Part shown: one piece after another, positions 35,452 to 45,475 of the stretch
Layout of the letters: every line of letters starts with the position of its first letter
Position numbering within the stretch: position 1 is the stretch's first letter
NCBI RefSeq assembly: GCF_041956535.1
Contig: NW_027192192.1
Coordinates: 623,796-687,795, forward strand
From: Calcarisporiella thermophila CBS 279.70
Lineage: Eukaryota > Calcarisporiellomycota
Direction of reading: 5' to 3'
DNA: 64,000 nt
Program-made: the position numbers and the translations under genes
The notes under the pieces: generated by a model
The model's input: the letters and a program-made list of their open reading frames with translations, nothing else
What the model was told of the DNA's origin: nothing
Databases searched by the model: none

Positions 35452-37137
35452 TTAAAGCTCATCATGGACAGCCTCATCCTCCTTGGTAGCCTTCTTTTCC
35501 TCCTTCTTAGGCTCCTCTGCTTTTTCCTCTTCTTTATCTTCTTTCTCCTCTTTCTTCTCTTCAATTTCGATTTCCACCTTGTTAACGGCGTTGTCTTTCA
35601 AGAACTTGGCGAGACTCTCGAGAGAACGATTGTCGTTGTAGTCGACGATTTCTTTATCTTTGCCAGCTTTACCAGCCTTGAACAATTTAATTGTTGGGAA
35701 TCCAGAGATTTCAAATCCAGCATTGGCAGGAAGATCATTGGCTGTAGCATCCATCTTGGCAACTACGATTTTACTATTAGCCGGGTTTGCACGAACCTTG
35801 GCACCAAGCTCACTCCAGGTAGGCTCGAGGCGCTTGCAATGGCCACACCAAGGTGCATAGAACTCGACTAGCACATCCTTATCCTGATCATATACAATTT
35901 TTTCAAACTCTTTGGCTACAACAACTGTCACTGGCCCGTCATTCTTCTCAGGGATGGGTTCAGACTTAATGGATGGTGGGATTTCACCCTTGCTGAAACG
36001 AGTAACAAAATCATGGATAGACTCTGTGGTGATAGCCTTCTCTTGATCAAATGGATACTTAGTAGAGTCGGAGACATTTTGAATCGCGAAAGCAGGCCAT
36101 TTCTCCTTAAGGTTCAGACTCTCCGCAGCCTGTCCAAATTTGTTGGAATCCACCCAGATAAAGTTTATGCGACCCTTGAATTCACGCGCAATAGGCTCCA
36201 GAGCCTTGGTCAATTCCTTACGTGAATCCTCATTTTCAACAAAGAGGAATGCGAGTGGAAGACCTGTTTCAATATAGCTGCCATAGTTTTCGGGGCTAAT
36301 TTCATCAAGAAGCGGAACGGAGTTGGTCTTGATAAACTTCTCGAGATCGGCAGCGTCAAATTTGCCTTCGAAATTATTCTTGCCCTCGTCGAACTTCTTG
36401 AAGAGAACTGCTGCTGGAGGCTTAACTCCATATTTTTCGGCTGAAGAAGCATCGTTAATGGAGCCGAAGACAAAGTCATTACGCAGCTTCTTAGCTAGAG
36501 TTTCAAAAGTTTCTTGTTCAGATTTGTCAGAATCGCTGAAGAAACCAACCACAACAACTCGATCAGAATCTTTGAATGTTTCGAGTTTCTCAGAGGTGAG
36601 TTCTGAAACGGGAGGAAGTGTTTGCCTATAGGTGATTGTAGAAGAAAAATTTAACGTCCAGTTCAGATCTCAAATAAAAATATATAACTCACTTCTTCAT
36701 GAAACTAACGAGACCATCAGCCTTGCGTGGTCCGCTGTATTCAACAATTTCACCGTCTTTACGGAAAAGCTTCAGAGTAGGGAAGCCTTGGACTCCATGC
36801 TCAGAGCAAAGATCTTGCTCAGCAGTACAGTCAACTTTGGCAAGCTTAAGATTTGATTTTTTCAACTCTGTAGCTGCCTGCTCATACTCTGGAGCAAGAC
36901 GTTGGCAGTGACCACACCAGGGCGCATAAAACTCGACCATAATACTAAAGATAGATTAATAGATGAAAAAACCCCGTGTATTAAGCACTTAACTTACAGA
37001 TTTTCCTCTCCAACAACCGACTTAAATGTGTCTTTCGTTAGAGCCAGAACATCAGAGTTTTCCTCGCCAAATACAAACGAAGGACCAGCGGCAGCAAGAA
37101 CGCTAAGGAGCAGAAGAGAATTGCGAAGAAGCTTCAT
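35452..37137 (-). CDS. PDI1: Protein disulfide isomerase
   Basis: Three exons (37137-about 37003, about 36948-36686 and about 36629-35452), about 490 residues. A signal peptide ([20 protein letters not shown]) leads into thioredoxin domain a with active site [20 protein letters not shown]. Domains b and b' follow, then domain a' with [20 protein letters not shown], an acidic lysine/glutamate tail, and the ER retrieval signal HDEL. This a-b-b'-a'-c order is classical PDI. Both CGHC sites are intact, so it should catalyse disulfide formation and isomerisation in the ER lumen. The HDEL signal is the form favoured by fungi and plants. Confidence 0.96.
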
Positions 37138-37488
37138 TTTCCAAATAATTAACAATATAGCAAACAATTTAAGAGAAGGTGTAAGGCTAATAAGAGAAAA
37201 AAAATAGATCGAAAGAATGTATGAAGAAAAAGAGAAAGGAGAATCACGGCCTCGCCCTCTTTATGCACGTAAGTCTTTAAACTTCAAGCGACTCTTGATC
37301 TCCTACGTTCCCGCTCGGGATTGGACAATATTTTTAATGTGGCTTGTGTGGCTTGTCAGGGGTTAAGAGTAATCCCTGACTCATCGGAGCTGTAAATAAA
37401 TAAAATTGCGTAATTAATATCGAGATTTTAAGCCCCCTAATTTATATTCTATTTGCTCCTTCGTATCTCGTTATTCATCTTGTAATTT
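37138..37488. promoter_or_regulatory. Divergent intergenic region between PDI and the ThDP lyase
   Basis: 350 bp separating divergent starts, so it should hold both promoters. A direct duplication GTGGCTTGTGTGGCTTGTC occurs near 37340-37358. I cannot identify a consensus ER-stress element. Confidence 0.4.
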
Positions 37489-39982
37489 ATGATCAAAAAA
37501 ATGTCAACTATACAAGGATCCACCCTTATTGCACGAGCTCTTAAAACACTAGGTGTTACAGTTGTCTTTGGCATTGTTGGAATTCCTATCGTAGAGGTAA
37601 TGAGTCTATAATGTGGCATCTCAAAAATTGACTAATACAATAATGCTATCAATCATTTTTGACTTATTAAAATATTTAATTTTCTCCAAAAAGGTTGCAG
37701 AAGCGCTTATCGCAGAAGGAATTGAGTTTATTGCTTTCAGGAATGAACAATCTGCTAGTTATGCTGCAGGGGCATATGGTATACGCTTAATTAGCTATAT
37801 TTCCAAACGTATTTTATTATAGCTTATATTTGAACTTAGGATATCTGACCGGAAAACCAGGCGTACCTAATATTTATTTATGATATATTTGTATATTGCT
37901 ATTTTACTCGTATTTTCGCATCTATTAGGTCTGTCTTGTTGTATCTGGGCCCGGGGTTATTCATGGTAGGATACAATAACTCTGTATGTTCACTACTCAT
38001 GCAGCTATACTAATATGCAACGCATCTTGATATATACAGCTTTAGCTGGAGTCGCCAACGCGCAGGTAAATTATTCCTTTGGTTAATTGTTTTATATGTA
38101 TTAATGATTATTCTCTTGAAATTTTCTAATAATAGCAAAATTGTTGGGTAATATAATAACCGCACATTTCTTTTTTTTACAAATGCGGGATTTTAAATTT
38201 TACTTCATCTTTTTCTTAAAATAGCCTTTATTATTATTAGGCGGTTCACCCGAAACTGATGAAGTATATACATTTATTGAAAAAAACTTATTTTTACTAT
38301 GTTTACATTATTTGCGTTAGAATGGCACGGGTGCATTTCAAGAACTTGATCAAGTCGAAGCCTGTCGTCATTATTGCAAGTAATAGAATCGTGTAGATTA
38401 TCAAAATTTATTTTATTTCGCCTAATATCTTAAATATATAGATTTGCCTTCCGCCCTTCTAGTCTTGGAAATATGCCAAGCGTCATTGAAAAAGCGTTCC
38501 GAACATCGTTTTATGGTCGTCCAGGGGCATGCTATGTAGATTTGGTAAATAACTTTTATATACTTTTATTTCTTAACCATCTAATTTTGTTTTCAAATAC
38601 AAATTAGCCAGCGGATTTCATCAAAGGAAATATTGCTAGAGATGCTGTTATCTATAAGCCTCCGGTTCCCCCGCCACCTAAAACATTGGCTCATCCAACT
38701 GCGGTTGAAAATGCAGCGCGTCTTTTAAAGACAGCAAAAAGTCCAATTATAATTATTGGAAAAGGGTAAGTTTATTGATATAGATATGATATATGTTCAT
38801 GACCGAATTATAAGTTTCAACATGCAGTGCTGCATATGCTCGTGCCGAAGAGGAATTAAGACGGTTTGTGGATGTAACAGGATTTCCATTTCTGCCTACT
38901 CCAATGGCCAAAGGAGTGATTTCAGACAAGCACCCGCTTTGTATAGCGTCCGCGCGCTCCAAGGCACTGGCTGAAGCCGATGTGATACTTTTGCTAGGTG
39001 CAAGGTATATTTTACTTTACCAATTTTGAACTCATAAATTCTTGACGTATTGTAATTTTACTATGTAGATTGAACTGGGTTCTCCACTTTGGTCATCGCT
39101 TCAATCCGGTCGTTAAAATCATACAAGCCGATGTACATCCTGAAGAAGTGTCGAATAACATGAGATCTGCGGTATCGCTTGTTGGTCATCTCCCTTCCAT
39201 CGTGGAACAATTACATCATAGCATCGTCCCTTATAAATATTCACCTAAGACGCATTTTCTTCAAGGATTAATTGCAAAATCTAGAGAAAACGAAGAAAAG
39301 CTCAATAAGCTTTACCTTGATGATCATCTGCCAATGAGTTATCATCGGGCCTACTGGGAAATAAAGTATAAATTAGCAGAATTGTCCCAGGGTAGCGAGG
39401 GGTTAATTTGGGTAAATGAGGGAGCAAATTCGATGGATATCGCGCGTGTAGTATTTGAGATGACTGAGCCGCGGTCACGCTTGGACGCTGGGACATTCGC
39501 GACGATGGGTGTTGGAATGGGATTTGCTATTGCAGGTAAATTTTATATTTAATGAGTGACTGGAAATAGCAGTTATATATATCTGCTATCCTTAAGCCCA
39601 ACTTGTACATCCTACCAAGCGCGTCGTAGCTATCGTGGGTGATTCGGCATTTGGATTCAGTGCGATGGAACTAGAAACTGCAGCTCGTGCGAAAATCTCA
39701 CCAATTATAATAGTGATTAACAATAATGGAGTATACTATGGATTAGACTCAGAGTCCTATGCAAACACCAATCCTCTCCCTCCAACTGCTCTTCTGCCCG
39801 AGGTGCGCTATGATCTTATTGCAAATGCTTGTGGTGGTAAAGGGTGGTTGGTACACACTCCTCAAGAGTTACAAAAAGCACTCCTTGAAGCATGGAAAGT
39901 GCAAGAAAAACCTGTATTGTTAAATGTCATGATTCAACCGGGCGGAAAAAAGAAACTGGTGGGAAGCATTTTTAACCATTGA
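37489..39982 (+). CDS. HACL1: 2-hydroxyacyl-CoA lyase / oxalyl-CoA decarboxylase (ThDP enzyme)
   Basis: About 13 exons. The spliced protein reads [94 protein letters not shown] and [21 protein letters not shown] middle FAD/ADP-fold-like domain follows, then the thiamine-diphosphate motif [15 protein letters not shown] ending INNNGVYYG. Conserved Glu in RNEQ activates the cofactor. The family cleaves 2-hydroxyacyl-CoA to formyl-CoA and aldehyde, or decarboxylates oxalyl-CoA; sequence alone does not separate the two. Exons 3-7 are only 23, 37, 26, 12 and 39 nt (37840-38263). The C-terminus SIFNH has no obvious PTS1 signal, so the protein may be cytosolic. Confidence 0.9.
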
Positions 39983-41124
39983 AAAAGTACATTAATTTAT
40001 TTATTAATATTTTGATACAGGAATTCGGCTGGCAAACTAAGAAAAACAATTCAGCGAAACTTTAAAGCGTTCTGAGCTAATATAGAGCATTTTTATTCTA
40101 TTTATATATCTCTATGAAATGAGTTATTATTTACTGTAATTCTGTTTCATTAAATATCTCAATAAGTCTGCGAACATTACCTTTTATTGTATTTATTATA
40201 TATGGTATGAAATAAACCACGTATATTAAATCTTCCAAACACTTGCTATATATAATAGCTCTAAATATATTCAGCTATAATCTCACGATAACTAGAAGGG
40301 GAAAATTTGGGTAAATTGTGAGAACAGATTATTCGAAAAAAATTCCAATTTCAAAAAAATAATTGAATAAAAATTACGAATTAAATAAATTTGGGATTGA
40401 AATTTTGAAAATTTTGAAAAAATATTATTTTTTTTCAATATTTCTATTTTCTTTTTTTTTCAACCAATAATCACCACATGAATTTCTGATTGTTCGTTAA
40501 TTTGAAAACCCTACAATTCGTGTAGGTTAGACTTCGAGGCAAGATTATAATGACACAGAGTGGTAGATTGCATGTTTAATTATTAGCTGTGAGCTTCTCA
40601 TTACATGCTCTATTGATAAAAGCTACCAATACGAGGAAATATTTCTTATGAAAAATCCTAGTTTTGATCCAGTAGAAATATTTAGAATTAATAGGCGTGT
40701 TATTGTTCTCTTATTTGATTATCTGCTTATTGTGGTTATTTAGTATTCCCATTTCCTCGAGTGTCATTCACACCATATTTTTGGTGTTTTCTGGTTCTAT
40801 AGTTCAAGTTGGGAATCGTGTTGGGATCGCTACAAAATCGACTCTAGAGGTTTTTTAAGGCGATTATTTCGATTTTTTGCGGATTCTAAAAGTTGGCCAG
40901 TTAAAATGCAGAATTTCGCTTAATTTTAAGCAAATAATCCGAATAAGCGGCAGCGTGAACTCCCCCTATAAACTATCATCGCAGTGAAAAATCATGAAAT
41001 GAATTTATTTCATGCACTATACAGTTTAAAAGTATAATATAGAGTTATACCACGGATATCATTTTATTAAGGAATGAAAAACTCTGTACATGACGGTGTT
41101 TGATGCTAAATAACGGTGTTTGAT
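39983..41124. other. AT-rich convergent intergenic region with short palindromes
   Basis: 1.1 kb between two convergent genes. Low-complexity A/T runs lie at 40325-40465. Two short perfect hairpins are present: GCTTAA-TT-TTAAGC at 40918-40931 and CATGAAAT-6 nt-ATTTCATG at 40993-41014. The second lies about 110 bp beyond the cupredoxin stop and could mark a 3' end. No ORF was recognised. Confidence 0.45.
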
Positions 41125-41781
41125 TTAGAAAAATGTGGCAAACAAGCATGTAGCAAAAACGACCATCAAGGCGGCAAAAGTTCGCTGAGGACCAGATGCA
41201 GCATTTGAGTTGACAGCAGCAGCCGAAGCAGCACCAGCGGACGCTGTGGGAACAACGCTCGGTGTGATTGCACGAGGAACTCCACTAGGTAACTGGTTAG
41301 GACTGGCAGGTACCGATGGGGCTGCAACTGCCGAACTGTCTGAAGCAGCATTAGACGGAGCAATAGCAGAGACTGTCGAGGACAGTGGAGAGTTGGAATT
41401 GACAACCGTGGTATTTCCAGGACCAGCCTGGGCGCCACCAACTATCACGGTTCCACGCATGCCGTTTTGGCAATGGTTACCAACTTTACAGAAGAACCAA
41501 TATTTGCCAGGTTTCTTAAATGTAATGTTGAAAGTTTTGCCTGGTCCAGTGCTTTCGGAATCGAAGCCTTTAAGTTTGGGAGAGCAAGAGTCGAGGCTTT
41601 CTGATTGAGTAACAGAGTGCTGACCATTAATGAAGCGGAAGATGATTTTATCACCGACATCAACATTGAGAGTAGAGGGTTCGAAAGTGAATGGACGTGG
41701 ACCGACTTGGACGTCAACTTCCTTGGCTAGAGAAAGAGTGAAGAGCAAAACAAGCAGTGCAGCGAAAGCAAAACGGCTCAT
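41125..41781 (-). CDS. Secreted plastocyanin-like (cupredoxin) serine-rich protein, likely GPI-anchored
   Basis: A single exon of 218 residues from ATG at 41781. A signal peptide (MSRFAFAALLVLLFTLSLA) precedes one cupredoxin domain: VQVGPRPFTFEPSTLNVDVG, then FINGQHSV with the first His ligand, PGKYWFFCKVGNHCQNGMRG with Cys, His and Met, and VIVGG. All four type-1 copper ligands are therefore present. A Ser/Ala/Pro-rich linker and a hydrophobic C-terminus (FAALMVVFATCLFATFF) suggest a GPI anchor. This matches fungal extracellular serine-rich cupredoxins associated with the cell wall; their electron-transfer partners are poorly known. The frame extends upstream to 41838, but the signal peptide fixes the start at 41781. 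Confidence 0.88.
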   Translation of the reverse strand: MSRFAFAALLVLLFTLSLAKEVDVQVGPRPFTFEPSTLNVDVGDKIIFRFINGQHSVTQSESLDSCSPKLKGFDSESTGPGKTFNITFKKPGKYWFFCKVGNHCQNGMRGTVIVGGAQAGPGNTTVVNSNSPLSSTVSAIAPSNAASDSSAVAAPSVPASPNQLPSGVPRAITPSVVPTASAGAASAAAVNSNAASGPQRTFAALMVVFATCLFATFF

Positions 41782-42457
41782 GATAGTAGTTTTTGACGCG
41801 TAAATTGATGCAGATGGTTTAACAGGGTTGGTCAACAACCGAAAATGAGAAAAGCAGAGGGGTAAATAGAAGGGTTGGTCAACAACCGTAAAGGATGGAG
41901 TATAGAAGAAGGGGATAAGAGGCTGGTCAACAGCAAAAGGTATTGATGAAAAGGCAAAAGATTGAAAACGAATTTATCAAAATGTGGTCTCTTAAATAAT
42001 AGCTGAAGACGAAGATTTGCAGGACGGTTACACGTTCTCACCCATTTCACGCTGTCCAATCATTTGCACACCACATTTGTTTCATGGACACAAAGCTAGC
42101 GAAGAAGCTAATAAGTCAGCCATTGATAACAGCTTCAATAAAGCAGGCGAACCCTAAGCGTATTATAGATTTGTCACGTCACTAACTTATTTTCCCCTAG
42201 TGAACCTCTAGACTTTACACTCCGATGTGACTGGACTCCCAATCGTTATAATGGCAAAACCGCGTTGAGCTATTTTAGCTTCGCGACACTATAATAAGCT
42301 GGAATTTAGCCACATTTCACCGTTGGGTTTCAAAGGAAATTTAGATCAGTTCGATTGTGCTCGGATCTCTTTGATAGTAATTCTAGAGTACCTTGTGGCG
42401 CGTGACTTTATATAAGGCGTTAGTCTTTCTATGAATACTCAATAGTAAATAATTTCA
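41782..42457. other. Divergent intergenic region with a triple motif
   Basis: Separates the cupredoxin and F-box genes. The part nearest the cupredoxin start holds three evenly spaced copies of a GGTTGGTCAACAACC-type motif, listed separately. The rest shows no coding signal. Confidence 0.5.
41825..41934. promoter_or_regulatory. Three evenly spaced near-palindromic motifs upstream of the cupredoxin gene
   Basis: Two identical 17-mers, GGGTTGGTCAACAACCG, at 41825-41841 and 41872-41888, and a shorter variant GGCTGGTCAACAGC at 41921-41934. Spacing is 47 and 49 bp. Each has an imperfect dyad centred on GGTCAACAACC. They start 44 bp before the start codon, so they could be transcription-factor sites or part of the 5' leader. 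Confidence 0.6.
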
Positions 42458-43863
42458 ATGAGTGCATGGCATGATTCACCGTCTCTCCCTCCCTATCTTG
42501 AACCCCCTCCTCCATACTATTATTGCGAGGCAGAAGATCGTCAACTCGAACTTACAAGTAATGATGTTAGGCTGCAATCAATTGCATCTCTCTCTCTGAG
42601 AGAAGTTTGCAATTGGCTCTCCGCAACTGATATTTCTGAGGTCGCCAGAGTGTGTCGAGAATGGTCAGATTAATGCACGCATTATAAATGCATTTACTCC
42701 GATCATAATCCTATGAACATTTCATTAGGGATACAGAAATCACTCGTTTGCGGTGGAATAATATTGTAATACTTGGCAAATTGGATATCCCCATAAGCGT
42801 GTTCAAAAACCTCCTGCAGAATTTACCTAACTGTCGTGAAATAACTCGTCGCTGTGTTGCTACGGTTGATATTAGCAATGTGGAAGAGACTCTTTACTCC
42901 ACTTTGCCTGAGACATGGTTAGCCACCCTCTTAGCAGAATTGCCCAACCTTAGAAATCTTAGATGTTGCAGAGCCACTTTCTTTAACTCAAATGTGATCC
43001 GTTTGGCCACCAAATTTTCGTCCGGTAGTCTGATGGAGCTCGACCTGACTGAATGCAAGAGCTTAACCGAAGCCACTCTTAAGGCGTTAATTAGTACATT
43101 TCCCAAACTTAGAAAATTGATCTTAGATGGAACATCTGGCATCACGGATTCATCGCTAGAGTGCGTAGCTAGAACATGTCATAATCTTGAATTTTTAAGC
43201 CTCGCACATCCCTGGTCTCTTTGCGACAACGCCATTTATGCTATAGCTAATTTTTGTTGGCAGCATCTTCGATACATAAATATTACGGGTGCAGTACGAG
43301 TTACCGATGCAAGCGCTATTTTATTAGTCCAACGTTGTGTTTTACTGGAAACAATTATCCTAAAGGACTGCTATCTACTAACAGATGCAGTGCTTCTTGA
43401 AATGACTTGTTCAAGCTGTTCAAATACCCTGCAGCACTTGGATGTTTTTGGATGCAAGTCAATGCAACTTGATGCCAATATTATATATCAGCTTGCATCC
43501 AATTGCAAAGGCCTCGATTCATTTTCGTTTGATCTTTTGCCTCTAATCCAACAGTACCATGTGAATACCAAAACACTTTTGAGTGCCTTTAGTAGTTTGA
43601 GGAATCTACGCACCATACATATACATAAGATATATGATATATCTTCGAACGTACAGCCTCTTATGCGACTTCTTTCAGAATGTCCCCGTCTTGAAGAGGC
43701 CAACTTTTATCGCACAACTACTGACTCGGATTTCATCCTTGGAGGATATGCGGAAACGAGCAAGAAATCTTCTCTGACTGATACTGCCTCTCTCAAAGAG
43801 CTCCATCGATTAAAAAGTGGCCGCAGTATATCTATCATTCTAAAGCTTGAGGAAAATTCGTAG
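42458..43863 (+). CDS. F-box / leucine-rich-repeat protein
   Basis: Two exons, 42458-42663 and 42729-43863, give 446 residues. After a Pro-rich N-terminus, residues 45-75 read SIASLSLREVCNWLSATDIS...VCREWDTEI across the splice, a plausible F-box-like helical motif. Cysteine-containing leucine-rich repeats follow (LMELDLTECKSLTEATLKAL, LRKLILDGTSGITDSSLECV, LEFLSLAHPWSLCDNAIYAI, LRYINITGAVRVTDASAILL, LETIILKDCYLLTDAVLLEM, LQHLDVFGCKSMQ). This is the AMN1/FBXL2/GRR1-like arrangement, which acts as a substrate receptor in SCF ubiquitin ligases. The F-box itself is divergent, so SCF membership is inference; the LRR call is firm. Confidence 0.8.
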
Positions 43864-44162
43864 AATCTCTTCCCTAAATTCTGTGATGTTTATGTACTAC
43901 TATCTTGATTTTTGGCCCTAAATATCTAACTCATATTATCTTCACACCAAAATTCAAGGAATTTTCCTCTTGTAAATTAAAAGTTTAATTCAAAGTCGTA
44001 ATCGTTACTACTAAATGTATTCATAAGTATCCTGGGGCCATTCTCTGCTGATAAGTTTCTAACATCAATGAAATTTAATTCATTTCGTAATATAGATTTA
44101 TTATCCTGAGTGACTGCAAACCAATTTATATAGACAGTCGTTTAAGCCACACGACAACGGCA

Positions 44163-45364
44163 ATGGAAAGAGAATATGAATCTGATATATTACATGCGCG
44201 TTCAAAGCATGCGGAAACAGACGAAGAGGAAGAAATGTTTCTCTCAGAGATACATATTCGACCTGAGAATGGAATGGTTGACGGAAGATACATAATTAGT
44301 AATTTCTATATCACCGTTCCTAGCCAGTACATTAAATCAGGATATAATCTTCCCACTTCTATATCTATTCGCCATGCGATGGGAAGCTCACTATCTCAAG
44401 TTGGCACACAGGTAGTTGCTATATTGTATAATTGATGCGAATTTCATGATGTAATTCTCCCGAATAATAAGGTATGGTCAGGTGCATTGCTTCTCGCAGA
44501 TTTTCTTTTAAGTGTTCCGGAGGTAATTCGCAATGAATACGTGGTAGAGCTTGGAGCGGGAACCGGATTATCGGGATTATGTGCTGCTCTCTGTGGAGCA
44601 AAAACGGTATTTTGTACAGGTAACTATTCGTTTATATATTTTTTGTACTTTTATTTCCATTAATTCTATTATTTAGACAATGAGAATAGGATCCTAGAAA
44701 ATTGCCGCTGGAATGCTGAATATGTAAGATCAGACGTGAAAAAGCTTTGTAAAAATGTGGGTAGTATTAAGGTGCGCTATCTCGACTGGCTCGACAAAAA
44801 TAACCCTCTTCTGCGGGGTGAAGATCCTGTAAAAAAGTCACTTTTCAGTTGGACGCAAGAGAACCTACAAGAAGTGGCTAAGGCTAAAGTGATCCTTGCA
44901 GCAGATGTCATATATGATGATGTTCTGACAGACGCATTTATTTATTTCATCACCCAACTTCTCAGTCTACGGCAAGATCGAGTGCTATATATATCGATGG
45001 AAAAGAGGTATCTCAGTATAACTCTCAGTTTCGTTATTATATATGGCTTATATAGTATGGTTTAGGATTAATTTCTCATTGGATCAACTAAAGGAAGTAG
45101 CAGAAGCGTATGAGCACTTTTTTAATGCTTTGCAGAATAGTGACCTCAAAGCGGAGCAAATAAACATCGACTTTCCCAAGGTATGATAAAAAACCTGATA
45201 ATTATTTTTAACTGGTAACTGATTATGAGTTTATTTACAAGTGGTTTGATTATATTCGGACAAAGGAGTTAGTAAGTTATATTTATTTTTTCAAAAACGT
45301 TATATACTCCTAACATTCCATTACATTTCTAAAGGAGCTCTGGAAGATTAGCTTGAAAGGTTAA
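44163..45364 (+). CDS. METTL22: METTL22-like protein lysine methyltransferase
   Basis: Five or six exons from 44163 to the stop at 45362-45364. Spliced key blocks are VWSGALLLADFLLSVPEV, the SAM-binding motif I VVELGAGTGLSGLCAALCGA, VFCTDNENRILENCRWNAE, YLDWLDKN, FSWTQENLQEVAKAKVILAA, DVIYDDVLTDAFIYF and YISMEKRINFSLDQLKEVAE. The end is WFDYIRTKELELWKISLKG. These match METTL22 of the seven-beta-strand family-16 lysine methyltransferases in order and spacing. Human METTL22 methylates KIN/Kin17. The last intron (GTAAGT...TTCTAAAG) contains CCTAAC, a good branch-point match. A generic METTL21/EFM-type enzyme is the alternative, but the WSGALLLADFLL and FSW blocks favour METTL22. Confidence 0.85.
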
Positions 45365-45475
45365 AATGATAAAAATTTTATCTTTAAACAAGTGAATATT
45401 CATTAGATTTGACAGTCACATAAATAAAAATGTGTTATATTTTATTTTAAATCTTTTTGTAAATATTTAACTGCC

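Noticed and set aside
35464-35871. 135-codon plus-strand ORF opposite the PDI gene
   Set aside because: Antisense shadow of the acidic lysine/glutamate-rich PDI tail, producing a false leucine/phenylalanine-rich protein.
40918-41014. Two short perfect hairpins as a structured RNA or terminator
   Set aside because: Arms of 6 and 8 bp in AT-rich DNA are expected by chance, and eukaryotic Pol II genes do not use hairpin terminators.
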